From Rhizobium favelukesii (GTDB lineage Bacteria > Pseudomonadota > Alphaproteobacteria > Rhizobiales > Rhizobiaceae), in the NCBI RefSeq assembly GCF_000577275.2, contig NZ_HG916852.1, positions 2,793,001-2,857,000 on the forward strand: a DNA stretch of 64,000 nucleotides. The letters run 5' to 3'. This document shows, in pieces, positions 29,094-38,070 of the stretch. The notes under the pieces were generated by a model. That model did not search any database, was not told the DNA's origin, and worked only from the letters and a program-made list of their open reading frames with translations. Position 1 is the stretch's first letter. Every line of letters begins with the position of its first letter. The position numbers and the translations under genes are program-made.

Positions 29094-29163
29094 GCCAAAC
29101 GACCTGAAGTTGCCGTCCGATCGCTCGGATGCTACCGTTGCGGCGGTAGCTCCGGAGTGGTTC

Positions 29164-30294
29164 ATGGCAAAGAACCTCGTCATTCTGTTTGACGGCACGT
29201 CGAACGAGATTTCGGCTGACCGGACGAATGTCCTCAGACTATTCGGCACCCTGAAACGCTCGGATGAGCAGATCGTGTATTACGATCCGGGCATCGGCAC
29301 GTTCGGCGCGACCAATGCCTGGTCGAGACTGCTTCGCAAATCCTACGAGATTTTCGGGCTCGCGACCGGCTGGGGTCTCGATCAGAACGTCAAGGAAGCC
29401 TATCGCTTCCTGGTGGAGAACTACGATCGCGGTCCGCCCGATGCCGACGGGCGACATCCCGATCGCGACCGTATCTATATCTTCGGCTTCAGCCGCGGTG
29501 CCTATTCGGCCCGCGTCCTGGCAGGCTTCATCCATGCCTTTGGCTTGACAAGCCGATATCATCTCAATCTGCTCGACTATGCCTATAGGACCTACAAGGG
29601 GATTCCCGCGCAGGAAGAGCAGCTTGGCGGTGCCCCAGAAGATGGCGGCGAGGATGCGCCGTCGGCCTTCGCTGCCATGCGTCTCTATGAGCGCACGCTC
29701 AGAAATGACCGTCCGCCGATCAAGCTGCTCGGCCTCTTCGACACGGTGGCGTCGGTGATCGAGGCCGGCAAATGGCATCCGCAATTCAAGACCCACCCTT
29801 TCACCCGCAAAAATCCGAGCGTCGAATGGGTGCGCCACGCCGTCGCGATCGATGAACGGCGAACGATGTTCCGGCCGGTTCTCTGGGAGCCGGATCAGGA
29901 ATATTGGGGTCGCCCGTTCCGCCCAAAGATGCCGGTCAGGCAGAACGTCAAGGAAGTGTGGTTTGCCGGCGTGCACGGCGATGTCGGCGGCGGCTATCCG
30001 GAAGCGCAGAGCGGAGCCGTCAAGATCCCCCTCGCCTGGATGATCGAGGAAACGAACCCCGCCGGGCTCCTCTATCGCACCCGCACTGTCAACGACATCG
30101 TGCTTGCAAAGAGCGGGAAGAAATACACGCCGTTGGACCCCATGGCTCCCCTCCACAGTTCCATGACCGCCGGCTGGAAAATCCTGGAATACATCCCCCG
30201 GCGCGTGCCGGAAAATTCCTGGCGCAAGCGCGGCAGTCGCAATGGCATTTATGTTCCCTTGAGCGACGGCGCTTCATTGCGGACGATGCGCTGA
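29164..30294 (+). CDS. DUF2235 alpha/beta hydrolase with frameshifted C-terminus
   Basis: The protein starts MAKNLVILFDGTSNEISADR behind GGAG and belongs to the DUF2235 family, which includes the Tle1-type phospholipase effectors. The nucleophile elbow is GFSRGAYSAR with S110, LFDTVASV holds the likely Asp, and WFAGVHGDVGGGY carries the His. At about 30265 the frame seems to shift: the present frame ends GASLRTMR after 376 residues, while the next frame continues RRRFIADDALIHISVKERKD and YDPPNLP, typical of the family tail, to a stop at 30377. The catalytic part is intact, so activity may persist. No type VI secretion genes are near. Confidence 0.85.
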   Translation: MAKNLVILFDGTSNEISADRTNVLRLFGTLKRSDEQIVYYDPGIGTFGATNAWSRLLRKSYEIFGLATGWGLDQNVKEAYRFLVENYDRGPPDADGRHPDRDRIYIFGFSRGAYSARVLAGFIHAFGLTSRYHLNLLDYAYRTYKGIPAQEEQLGGAPEDGGEDAPSAFAAMRLYERTLRNDRPPIKLLGLFDTVASVIEAGKWHPQFKTHPFTRKNPSVEWVRHAVAIDERRTMFRPVLWEPDQEYWGRPFRPKMPVRQNVKEVWFAGVHGDVGGGYPEAQSGAVKIPLAWMIEETNPAGLLYRTRTVNDIVLAKSGKKYTPLDPMAPLHSSMTAGWKILEYIPRRVPENSWRKRGSRNGIYVPLSDGASLRTMR

Positions 30295-30622
30295 TCCATA
30301 TTTCGGTCAAGGAGCGGAAGGATGCGTGTTCCTATGATCCACCGAACCTGCCCGCAAACCCTCATTTCGTTCCCTAGCGGCTTGATCCATGTCCTGCGAT
30401 CAAGCAGTCAAACCCTTGATCCGGCTCTTGCCTTCGTTATGACGGCGGCATGCAAAGACGCATCGCGTCGTAGCCGTGAATACGAATTTTATGGAAATCG
30501 CCGGTGCCGATCTGCTATAAGCCGTGTAACTAGGATTGTTGCACGGTTCCGAAGTTCGCCTTCGGGACCTGTTTTCTTTTGTGTCTGCGGCAAAGCAGAC
30601 GCAGGGAGTGAAGGACAGAGAA

Positions 30623-31099
30623 ATGGTTGATAAGGTACCGATGACACAGGGTGGTTTCGTCAAGCTGCAGGAAGAGCTGCGCTGGCGTCAGCAGGAAGAG
30701 CGCCCGCGAATCATCGAAGCGATCGCAGAGGCGCGCGCGCACGGCGACCTTTCCGAAAACGCCGAATACCACGCCGCAAAGGAAGCGCAGAGCCACAACG
30801 AAGGCCGCATCAGCGAACTTGAAGACCTCACCGCACGCGCCGAGGTTATTGACCTGTCCAAGATGTCTGGCGACAAGATCAAGTTTGGCGCCAAGGTGAA
30901 GCTCGTCGACGAGGACACCGACGAAGAGAAGACCTATCAGATCGTCGGCGACCAGGAAGCCGATGTTAAGGCCGGCCGTATCTCCATCTCCTCTCCGATC
31001 GCGCGTGCGCTGATCGGCAAGGAAGTCGGCGACTCCATCGAGGTCAATGCACCCGGCGGCGCCAAGGCTTACGAAGTTCTTTCCATTTCCTGGGGCTGA
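30623..31099 (+). CDS. greA: Transcription elongation factor GreA
   Basis: The 158-residue factor rescues backtracked RNA polymerase by stimulating transcript cleavage. The start [20 protein letters not shown] is the family start; the frame is open 29 codons upstream without coding character. The N-terminal coiled coil includes the conserved [21 protein letters not shown] with the catalytic acidic tip, and the C-terminal FKBP-like domain ends [18 protein letters not shown]. lpsB begins 7 bases behind its stop. Confidence 0.97.
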   Translation: MVDKVPMTQGGFVKLQEELRWRQQEERPRIIEAIAEARAHGDLSENAEYHAAKEAQSHNEGRISELEDLTARAEVIDLSKMSGDKIKFGAKVKLVDEDTDEEKTYQIVGDQEADVKAGRISISSPIARALIGKEVGDSIEVNAPGGAKAYEVLSISWG

Positions 31100-31106
31100 T
31101 GAACCC

Positions 31107-32180
31107 GTGGAAGGTCGCGGCCAACCGGCTATCATCAATGTCAGTGACGTCGAGATTATTGCGCCGAACTTCAAGAAACGGCTCTCAGGCGTCACCTCCA
31201 CCATCATTCAGTTGATCCCGGTCCAGCGCGCTCTCGGCGAGAAGATTGCGGCTCTGGGACCGGGTCTTCCGGCATCTTTGCCGCACATTCGCTTTCGCGA
31301 CCTGCCGAAGCTTTGGCGCGCGCCCCGCAGCCGGCCCTTCCGCATATGGCACGCCCGCCGCAACATCGAGATGCTTCCAGCCATCCTGATGCGCGATGTC
31401 CTGCGCATGCCCTTGAAGATCGTCTTCACCTCGGCCTCTCAGCGACGCCATACCGGCTGGACGAAATGGCTGATCTCGAAAATGGACGCCGTGATCGCAA
31501 CCAGCGGCAAGACGGCCGATTATCTGGAGGTGCCGAACACCGTCGTTCTGCATGGAATAGACACGACCCGTTTTTCCCCGAGCGACGACAAGGCAGGAGC
31601 CAGGCGAGGCCTTGGTCTCGACGCGACGAAGAAAATCGCCGGCTGCTTCGGCCGCGTTCGCCATCAGAAGGGAACGGACCTTTTCGTCGACAGCATGATC
31701 CGCCTGCTGCCGACCCGACCGGACTGGATCGCTATTCTTGCCGGACGTGCAACCACGCAGCACGTCGAGTTCGAGAAGCAACTGAAGGCGCGCGTCGCTG
31801 CCGCCGGCTTGACCGATCGCATTCTCTTCGTCGGCGAACACACCAATATCAATGACTGGTATCGGATGCTCGACCTCTTCGTCGCTCCGCAACGCTGGGA
31901 AGGTTTTGGTCTGACGCCGCTCGAAGCCATGGCAACCGCTGTCCCCGTGGTCGCCACTGACGTCGGTGCGTTTCCGGAACTGCTGTCAACCGGCGCCAAC
32001 GAAACCGGCGTCATTGTCCCGCGCGATAATCCGGACGCAATGGCTCAAGCTGCGGGCCTTTTCATGGACGACGACAGCCGCCGGCAACGGGCATCGGCCC
32101 GGGCGCGGGTCCATGCGATGAACGCCTTCAGCATCGAAGGGGAAGCCCAGAAAATCGGTGCCGTCTATCGATCGCTTTGA
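31107..32180 (+). CDS. lpsB: LPS core glycosyltransferase LpsB (GT4)
   Basis: The protein of about 357 residues is a GT-B retaining glycosyltransferase. In Sinorhizobium LpsB is a mannosyltransferase of the LPS core, needed for normal symbiosis and stress tolerance (established knowledge). Early conserved residues are VEIIAPNFKKRLSGVTSTII. The donor domain has GCFGRVRHQKGTDLFVDSM and the E-x7-E motif in RWEGFGLTPLEAMATAVPVV. A GTG start at 31107 is the only plausible one before VSDVEII; it has a poor ribosome site and may rely on coupling to greA, whose stop is 7 bases upstream. It converges with lpsE. Confidence 0.92.
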   Translation: MEGRGQPAIINVSDVEIIAPNFKKRLSGVTSTIIQLIPVQRALGEKIAALGPGLPASLPHIRFRDLPKLWRAPRSRPFRIWHARRNIEMLPAILMRDVLRMPLKIVFTSASQRRHTGWTKWLISKMDAVIATSGKTADYLEVPNTVVLHGIDTTRFSPSDDKAGARRGLGLDATKKIAGCFGRVRHQKGTDLFVDSMIRLLPTRPDWIAILAGRATTQHVEFEKQLKARVAAAGLTDRILFVGEHTNINDWYRMLDLFVAPQRWEGFGLTPLEAMATAVPVVATDVGAFPELLSTGANETGVIVPRDNPDAMAQAAGLFMDDDSRRQRASARARVHAMNAFSIEGEAQKIGAVYRSL

Positions 32181-32188
32181 GCGACGCC

Positions 32189-33211
32189 TCAAGGTTTGCG
32201 GGTGAAGAGCTCGAGGTAGGCGTTGGCAACCACGTCTTCAGAGAACTGCTTCATCAGCGTCTCGCGTCCGCCTGCAGCAAGCTTTGCGGCCAGGTTCGGG
32301 TCGTTGATCACCCGTTCGATGGCGTGCGAAAAACCATCGGTATCTCCGATTTCGGCAAGAAGCCCATTGTCGCCATCCCGCATGAACCACGACGGTCCTT
32401 CGGAACGGCTGGAAACGACGGGCTTGCCCTGCGCCCAAGCCTCCAGAATGACATTGCCAAGCGGTTCGTGGTTTGACGGCATGACAAAGATATCTGCCGC
32501 CGCCACGAAAGGTCGCGTATCCTTCTGCCAGCCGAGAAATCGCACGCGGTCCGTCACGTCGAGATCCGCCGCTATCTTCTTGACATTGTCCAGCTCCTCG
32601 CCTTCTCCGGCGAGCCACAAATAGACGCCCGGAAGCTTCGCAACCGCCGCCGTCAGCAGCGCAAACTCCTTGCGTGGCACGAAACGGCCCATCGACATCA
32701 CAACAGGCGCATCCGCTGGTGTGCCGAATGCAGCACGGTCGATCGGGGCAACCTGTTTTGCACTCGTGAAGTTCGAAATCACCTCGACTCCTCGCGTCCA
32801 TCCCAGCTTGCGCACGTGCTCGGCGATGCCGGGCGTGTTGCAGACAAGAATGTCGGAGTTCTTGAAGTATCTGAGATTGGTCGGGTAATCCCCAAGCCGG
32901 GAGATCTTGATGCAACCTTTGTAGTTCGGCATCAACTCGCTCGCGCGAGGTGCCCAGGCCATGATTGCATCCGGCCGAACCCATCGCGCATTGAGAGCAA
33001 CTCTCAGCGGCAGCAAAACCCGATCCAGGGAGAGATTGCGGAAGTTGCTTTCGGAGATCCTGACCGAGGCCGGCATATCCTTGCGCCAGATCCGACCGGG
33101 TCGGATGACGGCGCTCTGCTCGACATTGCGCCGAGCCAGGGCATTGACAAGGTGAACGAAGAACCGCTCGGCCCCCCCATCCTTGCCAAAGTGGAAGTGC
33201 ATCACCCTCAC
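32189..33211 (-). CDS. lpsE: LPS core glycosyltransferase LpsE
   Basis: The 340-residue GT4 enzyme opens MRVMHFHFGKDGGAERFFVH, has the donor-side SMGRFVPRKEFALL and the E-x7-E motif in HEPLGNVILEAWAQGKPVV. It is a paralogue of the adjacent lpsD product, sharing the start and the segment RSEGPSWFM. It is the last gene of the lpsC-lpsD-lpsE operon, overlapping lpsD by four bases (ATGA). The name follows the Sinorhizobium meliloti gene order greA-lpsB / lpsE-lpsD-lpsC-lrp; sugar specificity is not evident. Confidence 0.88.
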   Translation of the reverse strand: MRVMHFHFGKDGGAERFFVHLVNALARRNVEQSAVIRPGRIWRKDMPASVRISESNFRNLSLDRVLLPLRVALNARWVRPDAIMAWAPRASELMPNYKGCIKISRLGDYPTNLRYFKNSDILVCNTPGIAEHVRKLGWTRGVEVISNFTSAKQVAPIDRAAFGTPADAPVVMSMGRFVPRKEFALLTAAVAKLPGVYLWLAGEGEELDNVKKIAADLDVTDRVRFLGWQKDTRPFVAAADIFVMPSNHEPLGNVILEAWAQGKPVVSSRSEGPSWFMRDGDNGLLAEIGDTDGFSHAIERVINDPNLAAKLAAGGRETLMKQFSEDVVANAYLELFTRKP

Positions 33212-34239
33212 GGTTCACTCTTCCCGGTTTCAAACAAGCGGATGTAGGCTTGCGTGATGGCCTCCTCGGAAAACCGGTTCGTGAGCGTGTCTTGGCCACC
33301 TTCGATCAAGGCAGCACGCAAGGCCGGCTGATCGCGAAGGCGCGCCATTGCATTCGCGAGCCCCTCGACGTCGCCGCAATCGACCATCAACGCATCCTTG
33401 CCATCGGTCATCACCCAGCTCGGTCCCTCGGCACGAGAGGAGATGGTGGGTTTCCCCGCCCCCCAGCCCTCGAGGCACACATTGCCGAGTGGCTCGTGAA
33501 GCGACGTAACGGTGAAGACATCGGCGGACGCGAGATAGGCATAGGCATTGGTCTGCCAACCGGCAAACCGTACGCGGTCGCGCAGGCCGAGCTCATCGGT
33601 GAGTTTTTCAAGGTTCTCGCGTTCGGGCCCATCGCCCAGCAACCACAGGTATGCGCCCTGGGTTCTCGCAATCGCCTTGATCAGGACATCAAAGCCCTTC
33701 CGCTTTACGAAGCGTCCCATGCCGATCACAACGAACGCGCCTGCGGGCGTCTGTAGCGCCTCCCTGGCGATTGGCTCGCTCGGGACCGAACGCGTAAAAT
33801 TGGCGATCACCTCGACGCCACGCGTCCAGCCGAGTTCCCGCACACGCTTGGCGATATCAGGCGTGATACAGACGAGCGTTTCAGAATTGCGGTAATAGTC
33901 GAGGTGTTCCGGATAGTCTCCGAGCCGCGAAATGCGTCTGGCGTTCTTGTATCGCGGCATGAAGCGGCTCGCGCGCAATTGCCAGGACATGATCACGTCG
34001 GGCTGAAAATCGTTCAAAATGGCGCGCATGCGCGCCGACAAGACAAACCGGGAGAGCGAAATACGCCGGAACGTACCCTCATAGACCTCACCGCACTTTT
34101 CTATGTCCTTGCGCCAGCTGCGATCGGGGCGAATGAGCGCACGCTGCTCGATACCGCGGTCGTGGAGGGCATTGACCAAGTTGACAAAGAAGCGCTCTGC
34201 TCCGCCCTCCTTGCCGAAATGAATATGCATCACTTTCAT
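33208..34239 (-). CDS. lpsD: LPS core glycosyltransferase LpsD
   Basis: The 343-residue GT4 enzyme opens MKVMHIHFGKEGGAERFFVN and shares its whole layout with lpsE: SRLGDYPEHLDYYRNS, ELGWTRGVEVIANFT, GMGRFVKRKGFDVL and HEPLGNVCLEGWGAGKPTI. The two genes are an old tandem duplication. It begins 12 bases behind lpsC and its stop overlaps the lpsE start. It acts on the cytoplasmic face during LPS core assembly. In Sinorhizobium the operon is under LsrB and Lrp control. Confidence 0.88.
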   Translation of the reverse strand: MKVMHIHFGKEGGAERFFVNLVNALHDRGIEQRALIRPDRSWRKDIEKCGEVYEGTFRRISLSRFVLSARMRAILNDFQPDVIMSWQLRASRFMPRYKNARRISRLGDYPEHLDYYRNSETLVCITPDIAKRVRELGWTRGVEVIANFTRSVPSEPIAREALQTPAGAFVVIGMGRFVKRKGFDVLIKAIARTQGAYLWLLGDGPERENLEKLTDELGLRDRVRFAGWQTNAYAYLASADVFTVTSLHEPLGNVCLEGWGAGKPTISSRAEGPSWVMTDGKDALMVDCGDVEGLANAMARLRDQPALRAALIEGGQDTLTNRFSEEAITQAYIRLFETGKSEP

Positions 34240-34251
34240 TGCGATCGGACC

Positions 34252-35061
34252 TCAGTGCCTTCCTGCGTCGTCAAAGCTCGGGTGCCGCTCTGCGACCTGC
34301 CGTTGGTACAGCTTCGCCTGGGTGAGAAAGGCGTACACGGCGCCGGTCATTGCCTCGATAAAGCCCGACGGCCCGCAGCGCCATAGCCCGTTGTGGAAAT
34401 ACAGACGCAGGAAATAGAGCGGCGGGCTGCAAATCAGTTTGGCGAAGGTTGTCCCCTCGCCCAAGGCAAAGTGCTGATCGGCCTTCAGGGTCGAATACTT
34501 ATTCTCTTTCAGGATTTGCTCATCGATGATCAGTGGCCGATAGTGAAGGAGACTCCCGGACTTCGCATCCCCGACACGCCCGGTCGGCACGATACCTTCG
34601 TGAACGGTTTGCGTGAGATCATACGCACCTCTGCCTTTGCGGATGAGCCGCAGGTTCTTTCGCTCGTGCACATGCTCGGGCGTGTAGCCGTAGCCGATCA
34701 GATAGGGGCGACGCGCCACCCGCCAGCCGACAATATCGTCGGGAGCGGCAACCAGCTCCGGTAAAAGCTTCCGCAGCGGCGCATCGAGCCGCTCATCGGA
34801 ATCAATATTCAAGCGCCAGGGCTGGGTACACTGATCGAGCGCGAATTGCTTCTGCCCCGCATAACCGCGCCACGTCTCGTGAAACAGCCGGATCGGCCAG
34901 CCCTTGTCGATATAGGATTGAAGCAGAGCGACCGTGCCGTCCGTCGAACCGGAGTCGACAACCACGATTTCCGCACATTTATCGAGACTTTCGATGCAAT
35001 TGCCGAGGTACGTCTCTTCGTTCTGGCAAATGATGAACGCGGAAATGGGCAATTTGGTCAT
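34252..35061 (-). CDS. lpsC: LPS core glycosyltransferase LpsC (GT2)
   Basis: The 269-residue GT-A enzyme resembles the WaaE/LgtF branch of family GT2. It starts MTKLPISAFIICQNEETYLG; the nucleotide-binding part has EIVVVDSGSTDGTVALLQ and the metal-binding DxD-like segment is NIDSDERLDAPLR. The sequence GYTPEHVHERKNLRLIRKGR and the C-terminal helical hairpin near FLRLYFHNGLWRCGPSGF are typical of this branch. It is the first gene of lpsC-lpsD-lpsE and follows lrp by about 100 bp on the same strand. Confidence 0.9.
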   Translation of the reverse strand: MTKLPISAFIICQNEETYLGNCIESLDKCAEIVVVDSGSTDGTVALLQSYIDKGWPIRLFHETWRGYAGQKQFALDQCTQPWRLNIDSDERLDAPLRKLLPELVAAPDDIVGWRVARRPYLIGYGYTPEHVHERKNLRLIRKGRGAYDLTQTVHEGIVPTGRVGDAKSGSLLHYRPLIIDEQILKENKYSTLKADQHFALGEGTTFAKLICSPPLYFLRLYFHNGLWRCGPSGFIEAMTGAVYAFLTQAKLYQRQVAERHPSFDDAGRH

Positions 35062-35166
35062 AGAATAATCTTCGCATCTTCATCCGCAGCGGACGGCCCG
35101 GCAAAACGCCTCTAATAAGGCATAAGCCGTTCCATTCATAGAGCTTCGCTTCCAGCTCTTTGCCGC

Positions 35167-35634
35167 TCAGACTTCGACCAGGCCCGCGCGCTTGACCTGT
35201 CGGATCGTCAGCATCGTGCGCACGGTATCGACGTGCTCGTTGGCCGTCAGCACCTCGATCACGAAGTCCTGGAACCGCGTCAGGTTCTCAGCAACGCAAT
35301 GCAGCAGGAAGTCGCTGTCGCCGGACACCATCCAGGCCTGTCGCACCAGCGGCCACTGGCCCGTTGCGGCGGCAAAGGCCTTGAGGTTGGCCTCCGACTG
35401 ATGCTTCAGACCAACCATGCAAAAGGCGACCAGATCGAAGCCCAGCTTCGGACTGTTCAGCATCGCGTGATAGCCTTCGATAACGCCGGTCTCTTCGAGC
35501 TTACGCACGCGGCGAAGGCATGGCGGCGCCGAAATGCCGACGCGGTCGGCCAGCTCGACATTGGTCATGCGGCCGTCGGCCTGTAGCTCACGCAGTATCT
35601 TTATATCGATGGCATCGAGTTCGGCGCGAAGCAC
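35167..35634 (-). CDS. Lrp/AsnC-family regulator (Lrp3-like)
   Basis: The 155-residue regulator starts with GTG (MLRAELDAIDIKILRELQAD), preceded by AAGGAAGGGCAGG. The helix-turn-helix lies at about 24-44 (VELADRVGISAPPCLRRVRK) and the RAM effector domain at about 65-150. In Sinorhizobium meliloti the equivalent gene heads the lrp3-lpsCDE operon, which LsrB activates directly (established there); the same order lrp-lpsC-lpsD-lpsE is seen here on one strand. It is divergent from trxB. Confidence 0.9.
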   Translation of the reverse strand: MLRAELDAIDIKILRELQADGRMTNVELADRVGISAPPCLRRVRKLEETGVIEGYHAMLNSPKLGFDLVAFCMVGLKHQSEANLKAFAAATGQWPLVRQAWMVSGDSDFLLHCVAENLTRFQDFVIEVLTANEHVDTVRTMLTIRQVKRAGLVEV

Positions 35635-35869
35635 AATCCTGCCCTTCCTTTAATTCATGCTCGCCAGCTTCTATATAAAGCGACGGAATTCGCAAGAAAG
35701 TTTCACCTCGGCGATGGATTGTTGCACGCCGCGCCGAGAAAGCCCTGTTGGTAACGCAAGGCTGCCCTTGAATAAAAGCACTGGACGTTCATAAATGGCG
35801 GATGGATCGCGAAACGGCCTCATTCGCCTCTTAGCCGCCGCCCTCCCGACAGTCGAAAAGGAAATACCC

Positions 35870-36844
35870 ATGTCCGCCCGCCACACCAAGGTGCTCATTA
35901 TCGGCTCCGGCCCTGCCGGCTACACGGCTGCCGTCTATGCAGCACGTGCAATGCTGAAGCCCGTGCTGATCGCCGGGATGGAGCAAGGCGGACAGCTGAT
36001 GATTACGACTGACGTGGAGAATTATCCAGGTTTTGCCGATCCTATCCAAGGACCGTGGCTGATGGACCAGATGCTGCAGCAGGCAAAACATGTCGGCGCA
36101 GAGATCGTCAATGACATCGTCACCGAAGTCGAGATGAACCAGCGCCCGTTCGTGGCGCGCACCGATAGCGGCCAGGTCTGGACTGCTGACACGCTGATCA
36201 TCGCAACCGGTGCCAAAGCGAAGTGGCTGGGTATCGAAAGCGAGCAGCATTTCCAGGGCTTCGGCGTCTCGGCCTGCGCGACCTGCGACGGCTTCTTCTA
36301 CCGGAACAAGGATGTCATCGTCGTCGGCGGTGGCAACAGCGCCGTCGAGGAAGCGCTCTACCTTTCCAACATCGCGAAGTCGGTGACGGTCGTGCACCGC
36401 CGCGACATCTTCCGTTCGGAAAAGATCCTGCAGGAACGTCTGTTCTCGAAGGAAAACATCAAAGTGCTTTGGAACACCGAAGTGGCCGAAATTACCGGCA
36501 CGCCGGCCAAGCCGCCGATGCCGCCGTCGGTTACCGGCGCCCGCCTGCGTAACACACGCACCGGTGCGATCACCGAGGTTGCCGTCGACGGCGTCTTCGT
36601 TGCGATCGGCCACGCGCCGGCCACCGAGCTTTTCAAGGGCAAGCTGAAGCTGAAGGACAATGGCTACCTCTGGACCGCGCCTGACTCGACGGCAACCAGC
36701 CTCGAAGGCGTTTATGCCGCTGGTGACGTGACCGACGATACCTTCCGCCAGGCGATTACCGCCGCCGGTCTGGGATGCATGGCAGCTCTCGAAGCCGAAC
36801 GATATCTGACGGGCCATATGCCCGTCGCGGTTGCCGCGGAGTAG
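35870..36844 (+). CDS. trxB: Thioredoxin reductase
   Basis: The 324-residue FAD enzyme reduces thioredoxin with NADPH. The FAD motif is LIIGSGPAGYTAAVYAARA, the redox cysteines are C136 and C139 in ACATCDGFF, the NADPH motif is VVGGGNSAVEEALYLS with HRRDIFR, and the second FAD motif is GVYAAGDVTDD. The start MSARHTKVLIIG is chosen by family length; a longer open frame begins at 35795. lsrB starts 24 bases behind the stop, so a redox enzyme and a redox-sensing regulator are probably co-transcribed. Confidence 0.97.
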   Translation: MSARHTKVLIIGSGPAGYTAAVYAARAMLKPVLIAGMEQGGQLMITTDVENYPGFADPIQGPWLMDQMLQQAKHVGAEIVNDIVTEVEMNQRPFVARTDSGQVWTADTLIIATGAKAKWLGIESEQHFQGFGVSACATCDGFFYRNKDVIVVGGGNSAVEEALYLSNIAKSVTVVHRRDIFRSEKILQERLFSKENIKVLWNTEVAEITGTPAKPPMPPSVTGARLRNTRTGAITEVAVDGVFVAIGHAPATELFKGKLKLKDNGYLWTAPDSTATSLEGVYAAGDVTDDTFRQAITAAGLGCMAALEAERYLTGHMPVAVAAE

Positions 36845-36867
36845 GATCGGCTATGAGGGGTGGGGGA

Positions 36868-37764
36868 ATGCCATTGGATTGGGACAAGCTGCGTATCTTT
36901 CACGCAGCTGCCGAAGCGGGTTCGTTCACGCATGCGGCGGATAAACTGCATCTGTCCCAGTCCGCGATCAGCCGCCAGGTCAGCGCGCTCGAGCAGGACG
37001 TCGGCACCAAGCTTTTCCACCGCCATGCGCGCGGTCTGATCCTGACGGAACAGGGCGAACTGCTCTATCGCACCGCTCACGATGTGCTGCTGAAGCTCGA
37101 AACGGTGAAGATGCAGCTGACCGAGACGACGGAAACGCCGACCGGAAAGCTGCGCGTGACCACGACGGTCGGCCTCGGTCAAGGCTGGCTGACGGACAAG
37201 ATCCAGGAGTTCATGCAACTCTATCCGGATGTCCAGATTCAGCTGATCCTCGACAACGAGGAAGTGGATGTGAACATGCGTTATGCCGATTGCGCCATCC
37301 GCCTGCGCCAGCCGGTGCAATCGGACCTGATCCAGCGCAAGCTGTTCACCGTTCATATGCACGTCTATGCGGCCCCCTCGTACATCAACCGGCACGGCGA
37401 GCCGCAGACGGTCGAAGATCTCGACAACCATCGCATCATTACGTTCGGTGAGCCCGCGCCGAGCTACCTGCTCGATGTCAACTGGCTGGAAGTCGCGGGA
37501 CGATCGTCCGACAACAAGCGCATCCCGCATCTGCAGATCAACAGCCAGACCTCGATCAAGCGCGCGTGCCTGCTCGGGATGGGCATCGCCTGCATGCCCG
37601 ACTACATCGTCGGCCGCGACCCTGGCCTCATCCAGCTGCCGATCAACGCCGACGTGCCGTCGTTCGATACCTACTTCTGCTATCCCGACGAAATGAAGAA
37701 TGCCGCGAAGCTGAAGGCTTTCCGCGACTTCATTGTCAGCAAGGCGCGCAACTGGAACTTCTAG
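36868..37764 (+). CDS. lsrB: LysR-family redox regulator LsrB
   Basis: The 298-residue protein starts MPLDWDKLRIFHAAAEAGSF behind a GGGG-rich site. The DNA-binding domain includes HAADKLHLSQSAISRQVSAL, followed by a linker and a substrate domain from about residue 93 (KLRVTTTVGLGQGWLTD). In Sinorhizobium meliloti LsrB senses oxidative stress through cysteines and activates lrp3-lpsCDE and glutathione synthesis. Here cysteines are at 142 (YADCAIRL), 234 (KRACLLGM), 242 (ACMPDYI) and 271 (FCYPDE). The first two fit published sensor cysteines if the reference numbering is shifted by four. The two AbcR sRNAs follow immediately. Confidence 0.93.
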   Translation: MPLDWDKLRIFHAAAEAGSFTHAADKLHLSQSAISRQVSALEQDVGTKLFHRHARGLILTEQGELLYRTAHDVLLKLETVKMQLTETTETPTGKLRVTTTVGLGQGWLTDKIQEFMQLYPDVQIQLILDNEEVDVNMRYADCAIRLRQPVQSDLIQRKLFTVHMHVYAAPSYINRHGEPQTVEDLDNHRIITFGEPAPSYLLDVNWLEVAGRSSDNKRIPHLQINSQTSIKRACLLGMGIACMPDYIVGRDPGLIQLPINADVPSFDTYFCYPDEMKNAAKLKAFRDFIVSKARNWNF

Positions 37765-37825
37765 TTGCTTCGTTCGGAAATACAAGCCGTGCAATATACG
37801 CATGTCTGGCATGCATAAAACGGGG

Positions 37826-37854
37826 TTGCCGTTTGCTCATTAAAACACCATATC
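37826..37854 (+). promoter_or_regulatory. Promoter of the first AbcR sRNA
   Basis: TTGCCG (37826-37831) and CATATC (37849-37854) are 17 bases apart; the same CATATC box and spacing recur before the second copy. Confidence 0.65.
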
Positions 37855-37860
37855 GCACAT

Positions 37861-37973
37861 AGCTGATGCACATGGTGGCTTTTCCTCCCAGTTCCACCGC
37901 ATTGGCTGTTCCCCTCTGGAGGTTTTGACCTTCACACCTATAAGGGCCCCGATCTTTCGGTGGCCCTTTTTTT
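37861..37973 (+). ncRNA. abcR1: AbcR-type (alpha-r15) trans-acting small RNA, copy 1
   Basis: About 113 nt from the predicted start to the end of the T-run. It carries two unpaired pyrimidine-rich anti-Shine-Dalgarno motifs, CCTCCCA at 37884-37890 and GTTCCCCTCTGGAGG near 37908-37922, and ends in a terminator stem (AGGGCC...GGCCCT, 37943-37967) with seven T. In Rhizobiales AbcR RNAs bind Hfq and repress many ABC-transporter mRNAs at the ribosome site. Position behind lsrB and before an ArsR gene matches the Sinorhizobium locus. Which copy equals AbcR1 is provisional. Confidence 0.88.
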
Positions 37974-38035
37974 GCCCGATTTTTTCGCAGTGCAGCAGAA
38001 TTGTGCAGCGCATAGCAGGCATGCGCAAACATGCA

Positions 38036-38064
38036 TTGAAATCTGCCTCCCAAAGCATCATATC
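38036..38064 (+). promoter_or_regulatory. Promoter of the second AbcR sRNA
   Basis: TTGAAA (38036-38041) and CATATC (38059-38064), 17 bases apart, with the same distance to the first RNA base as in copy 1. Confidence 0.7.
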
Positions 38065-38070
38065 CCAATC

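Noticed and set aside
25491..29249. A 1252-codon open frame on the minus strand opposite carB
   Set aside because: It mirrors carB codon structure, has no ribosome site and its translation is a repetitive Arg/Val/Asp-rich sequence typical of antisense frames in GC-rich DNA.
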